Shown here one piece after another: positions 8,065 to 19,249 of a stretch of DNA of 64,000 nucleotides; positions within the stretch are counted from its first letter, which is position 1, and each line of letters opens with the position of its first letter. The stretch covers positions 2,480,001 through 2,544,000 of the forward strand of contig NZ_CP163518.1 in assembly GCF_041080625.1 (NCBI RefSeq). The letters run 5' to 3'. Source of the stretch: Streptomyces sp. CG1. Its GTDB lineage: Bacteria; Actinomycetota; Actinomycetes; Streptomycetales; Streptomycetaceae. The position numbers and the translations under genes were made by a program. Below the pieces are notes generated by a model that made no database searches, was not told the origin of the DNA, and was given only the letters and a program-made list of their open reading frames with translations.

Positions 8065-8613
8065 TCATGCGTGCGTACGCCGGGCGCCGCCGAGCAGCAG
8101 CTCGACGATCATGTAGGTGAAGTCCTTCGTCGCGACCCGGCCCTCGGCCACCGCCCAGGCGCCGGAGGCCAGCAGGCCGTACAGCGCCTCGGTGAGCCAG
8201 GCCGGGGTGAGGTCGATGCGGAACTCGCCGCTCTCCTGGCCGCGCCGGAACAGGGCCGTGAGGCGTTCGTCGATGCGGGCCCAGCCCTGGTTCTGCTCCT
8301 CGCCCTCGAACAGCTGGTTCTCCGTGTAGAGGAAGGCGAGCAGGCCGGCGGCGGGTTCGATGGCGCGGACCAGGCGGCGGACGGCCTCGCCTGCCGGGCC
8401 TTCGTGCAGCCGGGCCGCCTCCAGCGCCGCCTCGCACTCCTCGATGCCGAGCGCCTCCAGCGCCCGGACGAGCGCGTCGCGCCCGGCGAAGTGGCGGTGC
8501 AGCGTGGCCCGGCTGATCCCGGCGGCCTTGGCGACCTCGTCCATGGTCGCGGTGGATTTACGGGTCAGCAGGGCGGCCGCGCTGCGCAGCACCTGGTCAC
8601 GATCGAAGGCCAT
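8065..8613 (-). CDS. TetR-family repressor of the adjacent MFS pump
   Basis: Ligand-responsive DNA-binding repressor of 182 residues. The N-terminal helix-turn-helix (TMDEVAKAAGISRATLHRHF, about residues 23-42) is typical of TetR; the rest is an effector domain. The frame extends to an ATG at 8640, but a TATCCT -10 element sits 6 nt before the ATG at 8613, which suggests a leaderless transcript from that ATG. An 18-bp perfect palindrome lies 20 bp upstream over the presumed -35 region, so the protein likely represses itself and the MFS gene. Confidence 0.85.
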   Translation of the reverse strand: MAFDRDQVLRSAAALLTRKSTATMDEVAKAAGISRATLHRHFAGRDALVRALEALGIEECEAALEAARLHEGPAGEAVRRLVRAIEPAAGLLAFLYTENQLFEGEEQNQGWARIDERLTALFRRGQESGEFRIDLTPAWLTEALYGLLASGAWAVAEGRVATKDFTYMIVELLLGGARRTHA

Positions 8614-8632
8614 GAGACGAGGATAGACCACA

Positions 8633-8650
8633 TGAGACATATTTGTCTCA
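8633..8650. promoter_or_regulatory. TetR operator palindrome
   Basis: Perfect inverted repeat TGAGACA-N4-TGTCTCA. It overlaps a GAGACA -35-like hexamer that is 18 bp from the TATCCT -10 of the tetR-MFS operon. A further half-site, TGAGACG, overlaps the start codon at 8613. Confidence 0.7.
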
Positions 8651-8721
8651 CAGCGGGCATGGATGACTCACATCTGCTGGCCGGGCGTGGGTGCTGTCGG
8701 CTGGTCGGCGTGGCCGTGGGG

Positions 8722-9693
8722 TCAGTGCCAGGGCAGCTGCCCGCGCCTCTCCCAGTAGGCGCGCGGGTCCTCGGCGAGCGCGGCGAGACGGGTCAGCTGG
8801 TCCGCATCGAGATCTACGGCGGGGGCGTGCAGGTTGGAGAAGAGCTGGGGGACGGTCGCGGCGCCGGAGAGGACGACTCCGGCCCACGGCCGGCGCAGGA
8901 TCCAGGCGAGGGCCACCGCATCGCATCCGAGGTCGGCCTCCCCGGCTACGGCCTTGAGCGCCTCCGGGGCGTGCGGCGCGGCGAGTCGGCCGTTGGCCAT
9001 GCCCTCCTTGACGATCACCGTGAGCCCGGCGTCGTGCGCCTCGGCGAGCGCGGGTTCCGCCGAGGTCTCCAGGGCGTTGTACGTCGACTGGACGGTACGG
9101 AAGAGGGACTCGCCGTCGACCGTGATCGCGAGGGCGGCGCGGATGGCGTCGGCCTGGGCGGGGCCACTGGTGGAGAAGCCGACGGTCAGGCCCTCGGCGG
9201 CGGCCTCGGCGAGCTTGGCGTGCAGGTGCTTGTCGGTGAGGGCCGGGCTGTCCGGCGTCACCGAGTGGATCTGGTAGAGGTCGAGCCGGTCGCCGAGCAG
9301 CGCGTCGGTCTCGGCGCGCTGCCGCTCGTACGCGGCGAGGCTGTGGTCCTTGACCTCGTGCGTCTCGGCGTCCGCCGACCAGCCGGCGGTGTAGGTGTAG
9401 CCCCATTTGCTGCCGACGACCACGTCGTCGACGTCGGGGCGGGCGTTCAGCCAGTCGGCGAGGAACTCCTCGGAACGGCCGTAGGAGCGGGCCACGTCGA
9501 AGTAGCGGACGCCTTGGGCGTAGGCGGCGTCGAGGAGTTCGTGCGTACGGGTCCGCATCTTCTCGGCACTGCGGTTCTCTCCGAGGTCCTGGTCCCGGCC
9601 GAGGTTGATGTAGCCGGGGCGGCCGACGGCAGCCAGGCCGAGGCCGATGTGGCAGGTCGGCGTCGTGGCGGTCGCGAGACGGGCGAAGGGCAT
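8722..9693 (-). CDS. Aldo/keto reductase, 323 aa
   Basis: NAD(P)H-dependent oxidoreductase of the AKR superfamily, cytosolic, with a TIM-barrel fold. Family features are a catalytic Tyr-bearing segment (YFDVARSYGRSEEFLADWL, about residues 64-82), the Lys of VVGSKWGY, and DLYQIHSV on the barrel. The canonical catalytic His of HxH motifs is represented by IHS. The ATG at 9693 follows a GGAG at 8-nt spacing; the frame extends further without a better start. It stands alone, head to tail with argH with 64 bp between, and its substrate is unknown. Confidence 0.88.
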   Translation of the reverse strand: MPFARLATATTPTCHIGLGLAAVGRPGYINLGRDQDLGENRSAEKMRTRTHELLDAAYAQGVRYFDVARSYGRSEEFLADWLNARPDVDDVVVGSKWGYTYTAGWSADAETHEVKDHSLAAYERQRAETDALLGDRLDLYQIHSVTPDSPALTDKHLHAKLAEAAAEGLTVGFSTSGPAQADAIRAALAITVDGESLFRTVQSTYNALETSAEPALAEAHDAGLTVIVKEGMANGRLAAPHAPEALKAVAGEADLGCDAVALAWILRRPWAGVVLSGAATVPQLFSNLHAPAVDLDADQLTRLAALAEDPRAYWERRGQLPWH

Positions 9694-9757
9694 CGCGGGC
9701 TCCGTTCGGTCGGCTCCGGTACGGCTTCCGACCAACGTAACCCGCGATGCCCTCACG

Positions 9758-12420
<2,663 letters not shown>

Positions 12421-12450
12421 GGGTTTCTCCTCACACTGCACTTGGTGTCA

Positions 12451-12485
12451 TGCATGAGTATGCAGAACTCTGCATGATTCGTCAA
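12451..12485 (-). promoter_or_regulatory. argG promoter with two ARG boxes
   Basis: A minus-strand promoter TTGACG (12480-12485), 17-bp spacer, CATACT (12457-12462) is covered by TGCAT-N4-ATGCA (12451-12464) and a weaker TGCAT-N4-CGTCA (12471-12484). Their centres are 20 bp apart, as expected for cooperative ArgR hexamer binding. Confidence 0.75.
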
Positions 12486-12588
12486 TCGACGGCTGGAGTG
12501 AACAACTGAAACCGCTTTCTCGTACTTCCCTCTGCACGCAGGCGCCGCGTTGCCCAGACGTCGACCCGACCCAAAGTGAGGCTTCCGT

Positions 12589-13440
12589 ATGTCCAGGGCT
12601 CTTCCGAAGTACAACAAGCGCCGCGTGGCGGTCGTCGGCGGCGCTGCAGCCGTGGTGCTGTCCGGCGCGGTGATCGCCGGCTCGGCCCTCGCCGGCACCC
12701 CCGACAAGAGCGACGGCGCCACCCAGGCCCGCACCCTGGCGAGCCCCGGTACGATCACCTGCCCCGACGTCGCCTCGAAGCTCCCCGCCGTGCCCGCCAC
12801 CGCCAAGGCCGAGGTCGACCGCAACCTCACCCTCCTCCAGACCCAGATCCAAGAAGCCAACAAGCGCTTGCAAACCACCGTGGGCCAGGGCGGACCCAAC
12901 TTCGTCAACAACGCCATCCTCGGACCCCTCAAGGACAAACGCGCCTCCACCATCGACCGCATCGCCATCGCCATCGGCCGCACCACCACCAAGCCCACCG
13001 GGCTGGACTCCCTCGCCACCTGCACGCTCACCAACGCGAGCGGCGCGAACGCCGGCGGGGGGACCGCGTCGGGCACGACACCGACCCAGCAGCCGGGCAC
13101 CGGCACGGCAGCGGGCGCGAACGCCGGGGCGAGCAAGAACACCGGGGCCGGCACGATCACCTGCCCCGACGTCGCCTCGAAACTCCCCGCCGTGCCCGCC
13201 ACCGCCAAGGCCGAGGTCGACCGCAACCTCACCCTCCTCCAGACCCAGATCCAAGAAGCCAACAAGCGCTTGCAAACCACCGTGGGCCAGGGCGGACCCA
13301 ACTTCGTCAACAACGCCATCCTCGGCCCCCTCAAGGACAAACGCGCCTCCACCATCGACCGCATCGCCATCGCCATCGGCCGCACCACCACCAAGCCCAC
13401 CGGGCTGGACTCCCTCGCCACCTGCACGCTCACCAAGTGA
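12589..13440 (+). CDS. Secreted protein with two identical tandem domains, 283 aa
   Basis: Unrecognised exported protein. A basic N-terminus (YNKRRVAVVGGAA) and hydrophobic stretch ending SALAG (about residues 10-36) form a signal peptide. Two copies of a 94-residue domain follow (about residues 55-148 and 189-282), each starting TITCPDVASKLPAVP and ending LATCTLT. Each contains one N-terminal and one C-terminal Cys, probably a disulfide. The copies are identical in protein sequence and differ at only two silent bases. A Gly/Ala/Thr-rich linker joins them. The helical, coiled middle (AEVDRNLTLLQTQIQEANKR) suggests a structural or binding role. It is divergent from argG and has a strong terminator behind it. 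Confidence 0.85.
   Translation: MSRALPKYNKRRVAVVGGAAAVVLSGAVIAGSALAGTPDKSDGATQARTLASPGTITCPDVASKLPAVPATAKAEVDRNLTLLQTQIQEANKRLQTTVGQGGPNFVNNAILGPLKDKRASTIDRIAIAIGRTTTKPTGLDSLATCTLTNASGANAGGGTASGTTPTQQPGTGTAAGANAGASKNTGAGTITCPDVASKLPAVPATAKAEVDRNLTLLQTQIQEANKRLQTTVGQGGPNFVNNAILGPLKDKRASTIDRIAIAIGRTTTKPTGLDSLATCTLTK
12751..13034 (+). repeat. Intragenic direct repeat, unit 1 (284 bp)
   Basis: First copy of the domain-coding repeat of the secreted protein. The partner begins at 13153, offset 402 bp. I see two differences, both silent (an AAG/AAA Lys codon and a GGA/GGC Gly codon). Confidence 0.9.
13153..13436 (+). repeat. Intragenic direct repeat, unit 2 (284 bp)
   Basis: Second copy of the domain-coding repeat, over 99% identical to 12751-13034. 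This points to recent duplication or ongoing gene conversion. Confidence 0.9.
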
Positions 13441-13451
13441 GGTAGCAGACA

Positions 13452-13493
13452 GCCGGGGCCGCCCCGAACAGCGCCGACCGGGGCGGCCCCGGC
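13452..13493 (+). terminator. Strong hairpin terminator
   Basis: A 14-bp perfect stem (GCCGGGGCCGCCCC with GGGGCGGCCCCGGC) around a 14-nt loop, 12 nt after the stop of the secreted two-domain protein. Confidence 0.8.
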
Positions 13494-13605
13494 GTGTCCG
13501 TCCGGTGGGTCCGATGAGGTTCCGGTGGGTGACATCCGTCGCATGGCTCACGGCTTCCGGAAATTCCTTAGACAAGCGAAGGAGTTTCGTCGATAATCGT
13601 TAGGC

Positions 13606-14193
13606 ATGGGAAAGACTTACGAGCGCATCGACGGCAGGCTCCGGACGTTCATCGAGGAACAGCCCCTGTTCTTCACCGCGACCGCCCCGCTCTCCGGCGA
13701 CGGCACGGTCAATCTCTCCCCCAAGGGCCTCCAAGGCTCCTTCGTCGTGCTCGACGAACTGACCGTGGCCTACCTGGACTTCGCCGGGTCCAACGCCGAG
13801 ACCATCGCGCATCTGAGAGAGAACGGGCGGATCACCCTGATGTGGTGCGCCTTCCAGGGCCCGCCGAACATCGTGCGCGTGCACGGCCGGGGCGAGCCCG
13901 TCTTCCGGGACGATCCTCGCTTCACGGAACTGCTCGCCCGCTTCCCGGACATCGACCCGAGCGCGCACGGACTGCGCGCGGTCATCGTCGTCCACGCGGA
14001 GCTGATCCGGGACAGCTGCGGGTACGCCGTCCCCTACATGGCCTACGAGAGCGATCGTGAGCTGCACGGGAAGCGGTTCGCGCGTGAGGACGACGCCTCG
14101 CTGAGCGCCTACTTCGCGAAGAAGGAGCACATCGCGACGAGCCTGGACGGACTACCCGGGCTGCCATTGCCGCTTCCTCCGTCTACCGTCTGA
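13606..14193 (+). CDS. Pyridoxamine 5'-phosphate oxidase-like flavoprotein, 195 aa
   Basis: Split-barrel FMN- or F420-binding family protein. The N-terminal half carries the fold's conserved sequence (PLFFTATAPLSGDGTVNLSPKG, about residues 19-40) and the strand LTVAYLDFAGSNAETIAHL. The C-terminal region (RDSCGYAVPYMAYESDR) is typical of this actinobacterial subgroup. No signal peptide, so cytosolic. The physiological substrate is unknown. The ATG has only a weak TTAGG ribosome site. The L,D-transpeptidase-like gene begins 3 nt after its stop, implying cotranscription. Confidence 0.82.
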   Translation: MGKTYERIDGRLRTFIEEQPLFFTATAPLSGDGTVNLSPKGLQGSFVVLDELTVAYLDFAGSNAETIAHLRENGRITLMWCAFQGPPNIVRVHGRGEPVFRDDPRFTELLARFPDIDPSAHGLRAVIVVHAELIRDSCGYAVPYMAYESDRELHGKRFAREDDASLSAYFAKKEHIATSLDGLPGLPLPLPPSTV

Positions 14194-14196
14194 GCC

Positions 14197-14901
14197 ATGC
14201 GCCCCGGTGTCGTGCTCGCCCTCGTGTCCGCGTCCTCGCTCGCCCTGCTCGGTCTCGCACCGGCCTCCGGGACCGTGCCGCTGCCCGCGCGGATGGCCGA
14301 CACCGGCGGCGGCACCCAGCTGATCACCGCTCAGGCGCCGCGCACTGACTCGACGTCGGGGACCCTCAGCTGGTGGGACCTGCGGCACGGACGGTGGGTG
14401 CGGGCCGGTTCCGCACCGGCGCGGTTCGGGGCGAAGGGGCTGGTGGAGGGGGCGAAGCGGAAGCAGAGCACGAACACGACACCGACCGGGCTGTACGACC
14501 TTCCCTTCGGCTTCGGGATCAAGGCGGCGCCGAGCGGGACGAGGGTCAAGTACCGTGCGGTGAAGAGCAGTTCGTGGTGGTGCGAGGACAATGACTCACG
14601 GTCGTACAACCGGTGGGTCGAGCCGTTGCCGGACGACTGCCGGGCGTCCGAGTCCGAGCATCTGATCTCTTACACCGCTCAGTATGCGTACGGCCTCGTC
14701 ATCGGGTTCAACTACGACCGGCCTGTCCGGGGGCGGGGCGCCGGAATCTTTCTGCATGTCAACGGGCGTGGGGCTACGGCTGGGTGTGTGTCGGTGCCGG
14801 AGGGGGCGATGCGGCGGATCCTTCAGTGGGCCGAGCCCGGGAAGCGGCCGCATGTTGCCATCGGGACCGTGGCGGGGGTTACGGCGGTTACCCGGTACTG
14901 A
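14197..14901 (+). CDS. Secreted L,D-transpeptidase-like (YkuD-fold) protein, 234 aa
   Basis: Cell-wall-type cysteine transpeptidase or related enzyme. It opens with a signal peptide (about residues 1-26, ending LAPASG). The catalytic signature HVNGRGATAGCVSV lies at about residues 188-201, giving the His and Cys of the YkuD motif HxxGxxxTxGCVS. The upstream part contains TTPTGLYDLPFGFG, the conserved TPxG strand. There is no peptidoglycan-binding domain. It could be a peptidoglycan cross-linking enzyme or a non-classical relative acting on other acyl donors. It is probably cotranscribed with the flavoprotein before it. Confidence 0.82.
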   Translation: MRPGVVLALVSASSLALLGLAPASGTVPLPARMADTGGGTQLITAQAPRTDSTSGTLSWWDLRHGRWVRAGSAPARFGAKGLVEGAKRKQSTNTTPTGLYDLPFGFGIKAAPSGTRVKYRAVKSSSWWCEDNDSRSYNRWVEPLPDDCRASESEHLISYTAQYAYGLVIGFNYDRPVRGRGAGIFLHVNGRGATAGCVSVPEGAMRRILQWAEPGKRPHVAIGTVAGVTAVTRY

Positions 14902-14907
14902 GCCACT

Positions 14908-14955
14908 GTGCGCCCACGCGGCGGAGCCGCACATCGACACCGCCTCGCGCCCCTT
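14908..14955. repeat. Dispersed GC-rich intergenic repeat, copy 2
   Basis: Shares CCACGCGGCGGAGCCGCA and CGCGCCCCT blocks with the other four copies. It sits between the convergent transpeptidase-like and histidine-kinase genes and just reaches the kinase stop. Confidence 0.6.
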
Positions 14956-16414
14956 ACGTGGGCAGGCTGACCCGGAATGTCGTAGAGCCGGGGCTGCTCT
15001 CCAGCTCCACGCTGCCCCCATGCGCCTCCGCCACCGCCGCCACGATCGACAGGCCCAGGCCCGCTCCTCCGCCGGAGGCTTCCGGGCGGCGGCGGTGATC
15101 GGCCCGCGTGAAGCGTTCGAAGACGCCCGGCTGGACCTCTTCGGGGACGCCGGGGCCGTCGTCGTGGACCGAGAGGACGGCCGCCTCGGAATTGACCTCC
15201 AGTGTCACCGTCACCTTGGTGCCAACGGGCGTGTGCAAACGCGCGTTGGCCAGCAGGTTGGCCAACACCTGTTGGAGGCGGTGGGCGTCGCCCGGCACCG
15301 TCACCGGGTCCTCGGGCAGGTCCAGCGTCCAGCCGTGGTCGGGGCCGGTGGCGCGGGCGTCGGTGACCGCGTCCAGGACCAGGTGGGTCACATCCACCGG
15401 GCGGCTCTCCAGCGGTCGGCCCGCGTCGAGGCGGGCCAGCAGGAGGAGGTCGTCCACCATCTCGCCCATGCGGGCGGACTCGGCCTTGATGCGCTCCAGG
15501 GCCCGGCTGACCTCCGGTGGCACCGGGCCGGGGTGGAGGAGGGCCAGCTCGGCGTGGCCGCGGACCGAGGCGACCGGGGTGCGCAGCTCGTGGCTGGCGT
15601 CGGCGGCGAAGCTGCGCAGCCGCTCCTCGCTCGCGTGCCGCTTGGTCAGCGCGTCCTCGACGTGCCGCAGCATCCGGTTGAACGCCGCCGCCACCCGGCC
15701 GACCTCGCTGCGCGGGTCGCTGTCCGGCGCGCGCGGCGGCAGTGCCACCTCGCCGCTGGCCAGGGGCAGCTCACTGACCCGGGTGGCGGTCGCGGCGACC
15801 CGGCTCAGCGGGCGCAGCGACCAGCGCACCCACAGCGCCCCGGCCACACCGGCGACGGTCAGGGCCAGGCCGAAGACGACCACCGCGACCAGTTCGAGGC
15901 GTTGCACCGCGGCCCGTACCGGCTCCGTCGGCAGCCCCGTGACCAGCACGTCGCCGTCCCTGCCGCGCCACGCCATGAGCCGGTAGTCCCGCAGGTTCGA
16001 CAGGCACACGGTGTGGCCCGCGCCGTCCACCGGAAGCCCGGCCAGGGCCGCGCGGTCGGCGGCGGTCAGGGTGATGCCGGGGTCCTGCCTGTCGCTGGCG
16101 GGCACCACGGCCGCGCTGGTGACCTGGCCGCCCAGCAGGCGGGCGCCGAACGTCTCGGCGGCCTGGCGGCGGGTGTCGCCGTGCTCGTCGCCGTCATGGT
16201 CCGACGGCTTGTACGTGCCGTGCTCCAGGCTCTGCGGAAAGGCCGGGCCTGCCTGCTGGAGCTGCTGGTCGAGCCGGCGGGTGAGAAAGCCGTTCAGCTC
16301 GACGACGGCCGCCACGCCGACCGCGGCACAGCTGATCGCGAGCAGCACGACCAGTCCGGCGATGAGCCGGGCGCGCAGGGTGCGGGGGCGGGGCAGCCGC
16401 CGCAGGAACGTCAC
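14954..16414 (-). CDS. Sensor histidine kinase of an OmpR-type two-component system, 486 aa
   Basis: Membrane-bound sensor that autophosphorylates and passes phosphate to the response regulator encoded just upstream. TM1 is at about residues 14-38, an extracytoplasmic sensor region runs to TM2 at about 170-195, and HAMP follows. The H-box DASHELRTPVASVRGH is at about residues 271-286, with N-box LANLLANARLHTP, G1 DDGPGVPEEV and G2 GGGAGLGLS. The GTG start shares GTGA with the regulator stop. The pair is divergent from the flavin redox operon at 17363, which is its most likely target. Confidence 0.9.
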   Translation of the reverse strand: MTFLRRLPRPRTLRARLIAGLVVLLAISCAAVGVAAVVELNGFLTRRLDQQLQQAGPAFPQSLEHGTYKPSDHDGDEHGDTRRQAAETFGARLLGGQVTSAAVVPASDRQDPGITLTAADRAALAGLPVDGAGHTVCLSNLRDYRLMAWRGRDGDVLVTGLPTEPVRAAVQRLELVAVVVFGLALTVAGVAGALWVRWSLRPLSRVAATATRVSELPLASGEVALPPRAPDSDPRSEVGRVAAAFNRMLRHVEDALTKRHASEERLRSFAADASHELRTPVASVRGHAELALLHPGPVPPEVSRALERIKAESARMGEMVDDLLLLARLDAGRPLESRPVDVTHLVLDAVTDARATGPDHGWTLDLPEDPVTVPGDAHRLQQVLANLLANARLHTPVGTKVTVTLEVNSEAAVLSVHDDGPGVPEEVQPGVFERFTRADHRRRPEASGGGAGLGLSIVAAVAEAHGGSVELESSPGSTTFRVSLPT

Positions 16415-17151
16415 CTGGTCACCGGCTTCAGGACGTAGCCCGATCCGCGCACCGTGTGGATCATGGGTTCGCGCCCCGCGTCTATCTTCTTGCGCAGGTA
16501 GGAGATGTACAGCTCGACCACATGGGCCCGGCCGCCGAAGTCGTAGGACCAGACCCGGTCGAGGATCTGCGCCTTGCTGAGCACGCGGCGCGGGTTGCGC
16601 ATCAGGAAGCGGAGGAGCTCGAACTCGGTGGGGGAGAGTTCGATCAGGTCACCGGCCCGGGTGACCTCGCGGGCCTCCTCGTCCATCGCCAGGTCGCCCA
16701 CGGTCAGCCGTGGCCCCTCCTCCAGTTGCCGGGTCATGCCCGCCCGGCGCAGCAGACCGCGCAGCCGGGCCACGACTTCCTCCAGGCTGAAGGGCTTGGT
16801 GACATAGTCGTCGCCGCCCGCCGTGATGCCGGCGATCCGGTCCTCGACCGCGTCCCGGGCCGTGAGGAAGAGCACACAGACGTCCGGCTTCACCTCGTGC
16901 AGCCGGCGCAGCACGGCGAAGCCGTCGGTGTCCGGGAGCATCACGTCCAGGACGACGGCGTCGGGCAGCAGCTCGCGGGCGCCGGCGACGGCCGAGGCGC
17001 CGTCACCGGCCGCGCGCACCTCCCAGCCCTCGTAGCGCAGGGCGCCGGTGAGCACTTCCGCGAGGTCGGGGTCGTCGTCGACGACGAGGACGCGCAGCGG
17101 GGTGCCGTCGGGGCGGGTGAGGGCCGGACGGCCGGAACGGGTGGTGTTCAT
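16411..17151 (-). CDS. OmpR/PhoB-family response regulator, 246 aa
   Basis: DNA-binding response regulator paired with the adjacent kinase. The receiver domain has the acidic pair in VLVVDDDPD (about residues 21-29), the phospho-acceptor Asp in VVLDVMLPDTDG and the Lys in YVTKPFS. The C-terminal winged helix includes ELSPTEFELLRFLMRNPRRVLSK (about 171-193, given here only to mark the domain's start: ELSPTEFELL). The ATG at 17151 is preferred over one at 17169 because of a TAGG before it. It probably controls the divergent flavin operon and itself. Confidence 0.9.
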   Translation of the reverse strand: MNTTRSGRPALTRPDGTPLRVLVVDDDPDLAEVLTGALRYEGWEVRAAGDGASAVAGARELLPDAVVLDVMLPDTDGFAVLRRLHEVKPDVCVLFLTARDAVEDRIAGITAGGDDYVTKPFSLEEVVARLRGLLRRAGMTRQLEEGPRLTVGDLAMDEEAREVTRAGDLIELSPTEFELLRFLMRNPRRVLSKAQILDRVWSYDFGGRAHVVELYISYLRKKIDAGREPMIHTVRGSGYVLKPVTR

Positions 17152-17362
17152 CGCGCCTACCAGCATCACCCAGGCGGACGGGTGGGGCGTACCGCCTCCG
17201 CTCTGAGTTTTCTGTGAGTGCGCTCACCGGTCCGCCCGGCGCCGGCTGGGCAGTCCCGCCGTGTCCGCTCGCGCGGCAGCCGGTCGGCGGGGCGTTTCAG
17301 AGGTGGCTCAGAACTTCGCCCCGCACAGTGGCCTGGCACGACGGACGAAGGGACGGCGACCG

Positions 17363-18709
17363 ATGACCACCGTGGAGCCGAGACGGGCGGCGCCGCCCGT
17401 GACCGCACGGCGCTCCCCCGCCGGGCCCGTGCTGGCCGTGCTGTGGGCCGGGGCGGCGGCCGTCCTCGCGCTGTGGTGGGCGGACACCGGGTCCGTGGTC
17501 GGTACGGCCGGCCTGCTGACCGGCGCCGGGCGGATCGCCGGGCTCCTGTGCGGGTACGCCTGCGCGGTGCTCGTCGGCCTGATGGCGCGGGTGCCGCTGC
17601 TGGAGACCCGGATCGGCTCGGACCAGGTGGCGCGCTGGCATGCGATGGCCGGCCGGTACACGGTCTGCCTCCTCGTCGCGCACATCGTGCTGATCCTCAC
17701 CGGGTACGCCGCCCAGGACCGGGCCTCGCTCTGGCACGAGACGGTGACCGTCGTCCTGGACTATCCGGACATGCTCATGGCCACCGCCGGCACGGTGATC
17801 CTCTTCGCGGTCGGCCTCACCTCCCTGCGCGCGGTGCGCCGCCGTACGAGCCATGAGTTCTGGTACTACGTCCACCTGCTGACGTACGCGGCCGTCTTCC
17901 TGGCCTTCTTCCACCAGCTCACGCTGGGCAACGAGTTCAACGGCAAACCGGTGGCGACCGCCGTCTGGTACGCGCTGTACCTGGGGGTCGCGGCCCTGGT
18001 GCTGTGGTTCCGGGTCCTCGCCCCGGTCCGCCTCAACCGGCGCCACCGGCTGCGCGTGGAGTCGGTGTACCAGGAGGCGCCGGGGGTGCACTCGGTCGTC
18101 GTACGGGGACGGCACCTGGAGGAGCTGGGGGCGCGGCCGGGGCAGTTCTTCCGCTGGCGGTTCCTCGGCGAAGGCATGGGCTGGACGTCTACGCCGTACT
18201 CGCTGTCGGCGCCGCCGCGCCCGGACCGGCTGCGGATCACCGTCAAGGCCCTCGGCGACCACAGTGCGGCCGTGGCGCTGCTCAGGCCCGGCACCCGGGT
18301 GTGGGCGGAGGGCCCGTACGGCTCGCTGACCGAGGACCGGGCCACCGCGCACCGCTCACTGCTCATCGCGGCCGGCGTCGGCGTCACCCCGCTGCGGGCG
18401 CTGTTCGAGACGCTGCCCGGCGAGGTCACCCTGCTGTACCGGGCGCGCCGGGCCGAGGACCTGGCGCTCGGCCAGGAGCTGGAGGCGGTCGCCCGGTGGC
18501 GCGGCGCGCAGGTGCTGTACGCGCTGAACGGACCGGGCGGGGAGCGTCCGGACATCTCGGCGCAGTCGCTGCGCGCGACGTTCCCCGGTCTCGCCGACCA
18601 CGACGTCTACCTCTGCGGGCCGCACGGTTTCGCGCGGCACGTGTACGAGGCGCTGCGGGCGGCCGGGGTGCCGGACCGTCGTATCCACCACGAGTCGTTC
18701 GAGCTGTGA
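17363..18709 (+). CDS. Ferric-reductase-like transmembrane flavocytochrome, copy 1 (448 aa)
   Basis: Predicted membrane electron-transfer protein moving electrons from cytosolic NAD(P)H across the membrane. The N-terminal half has about six helices with histidines (ARWHAMAGRY, VAHIVLIL, YYVHLLTY, AFFHQLTLG) placed to ligate heme, as in the ferric reductase/NOX family. The C-terminal half is a ferredoxin-reductase module: FAD motif TPYSLS (about residues 275-280), NAD motif GVGVTPLRAL (about 338-347), a CGP motif, and terminal HHESFEL. The ATG follows GAAGGGACGG. It is the first gene of the operon with FMN-binding proteins and ApbE; a duplicate lies at 19250. Confidence 0.88.
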   Translation: MTTVEPRRAAPPVTARRSPAGPVLAVLWAGAAAVLALWWADTGSVVGTAGLLTGAGRIAGLLCGYACAVLVGLMARVPLLETRIGSDQVARWHAMAGRYTVCLLVAHIVLILTGYAAQDRASLWHETVTVVLDYPDMLMATAGTVILFAVGLTSLRAVRRRTSHEFWYYVHLLTYAAVFLAFFHQLTLGNEFNGKPVATAVWYALYLGVAALVLWFRVLAPVRLNRRHRLRVESVYQEAPGVHSVVVRGRHLEELGARPGQFFRWRFLGEGMGWTSTPYSLSAPPRPDRLRITVKALGDHSAAVALLRPGTRVWAEGPYGSLTEDRATAHRSLLIAAGVGVTPLRALFETLPGEVTLLYRARRAEDLALGQELEAVARWRGAQVLYALNGPGGERPDISAQSLRATFPGLADHDVYLCGPHGFARHVYEALRAAGVPDRRIHHESFEL

Positions 18710-18719
18710 GGCCGTACAC

Positions 18720-19190
18720 GTGCACGCGTTGAAGAAGAACCGTCCCCTGCGCCGCATCGTGCTGGCGAGTGCCGCGACCGTCTCCGGCATGGTGCTGCTG
18801 CTGTCGCTGAAGCCGCACACGAATCCCGCGCCGGCCACGGCCGACAGCAAGTCGCCTTCGGTGTCGAGCAGTTCGGCCCCGTCGAGCGGAGCCACGCCGG
18901 GTACGAAGACGGCCGGCAGGTCCGTCACCGGCGACACCGTCCAGACCCGCTGGGGCCCGGTCCAGGTACGGGTGACGATCAAGAGCGGCAGGCTCACGGA
19001 CGTGACGGCCCTGCAGTATCCGCAGGACAACCCGCGCGACCAGGAGATCAACAGCTACGCGCTCCCCCAGCTGCGGCGCGAGGCGCTGGCCGCGCAGAGC
19101 GCGGACATCGACATGGTGTCGGGCGCCTCGTACACCAGCACCGGGTACCGGCAGTCGCTCCAGTCCGCGCTGGACTCGGCGGGGCTCTGA
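18720..19190 (+). CDS. Extracytoplasmic FMN-binding domain protein, single domain (156 aa)
   Basis: Membrane-anchored flavoprotein carrying one FMN_bind domain (NqrC/RnfG type). An N-terminal helix (about residues 12-30) anchors it, followed by a Ser/Thr/Pro-rich linker to residue 65. The domain ends with DIDMVSGASYTSTGY, the ApbE target motif in which a Ser or Thr near SGAS would carry FMN by a phosphoester bond. The GTG start lies 10 nt after the reductase stop, with a GAGG overlapping it. It likely takes electrons from the preceding flavocytochrome on the outer face. Confidence 0.85.
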   Translation: MHALKKNRPLRRIVLASAATVSGMVLLLSLKPHTNPAPATADSKSPSVSSSSAPSSGATPGTKTAGRSVTGDTVQTRWGPVQVRVTIKSGRLTDVTALQYPQDNPRDQEINSYALPQLRREALAAQSADIDMVSGASYTSTGYRQSLQSALDSAGL

Positions 19191-19249
19191 ACACTCAGCG
19201 CATGCGGCACGTATCTCTGGGCCAAGGGCCGAGTCCCGACGGAGGAACC

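Noticed and set aside
17297..18352. Antisense ORFs over the flavocytochrome gene
   Set aside because: They are shadows of a gene with intact FAD and NAD motifs.
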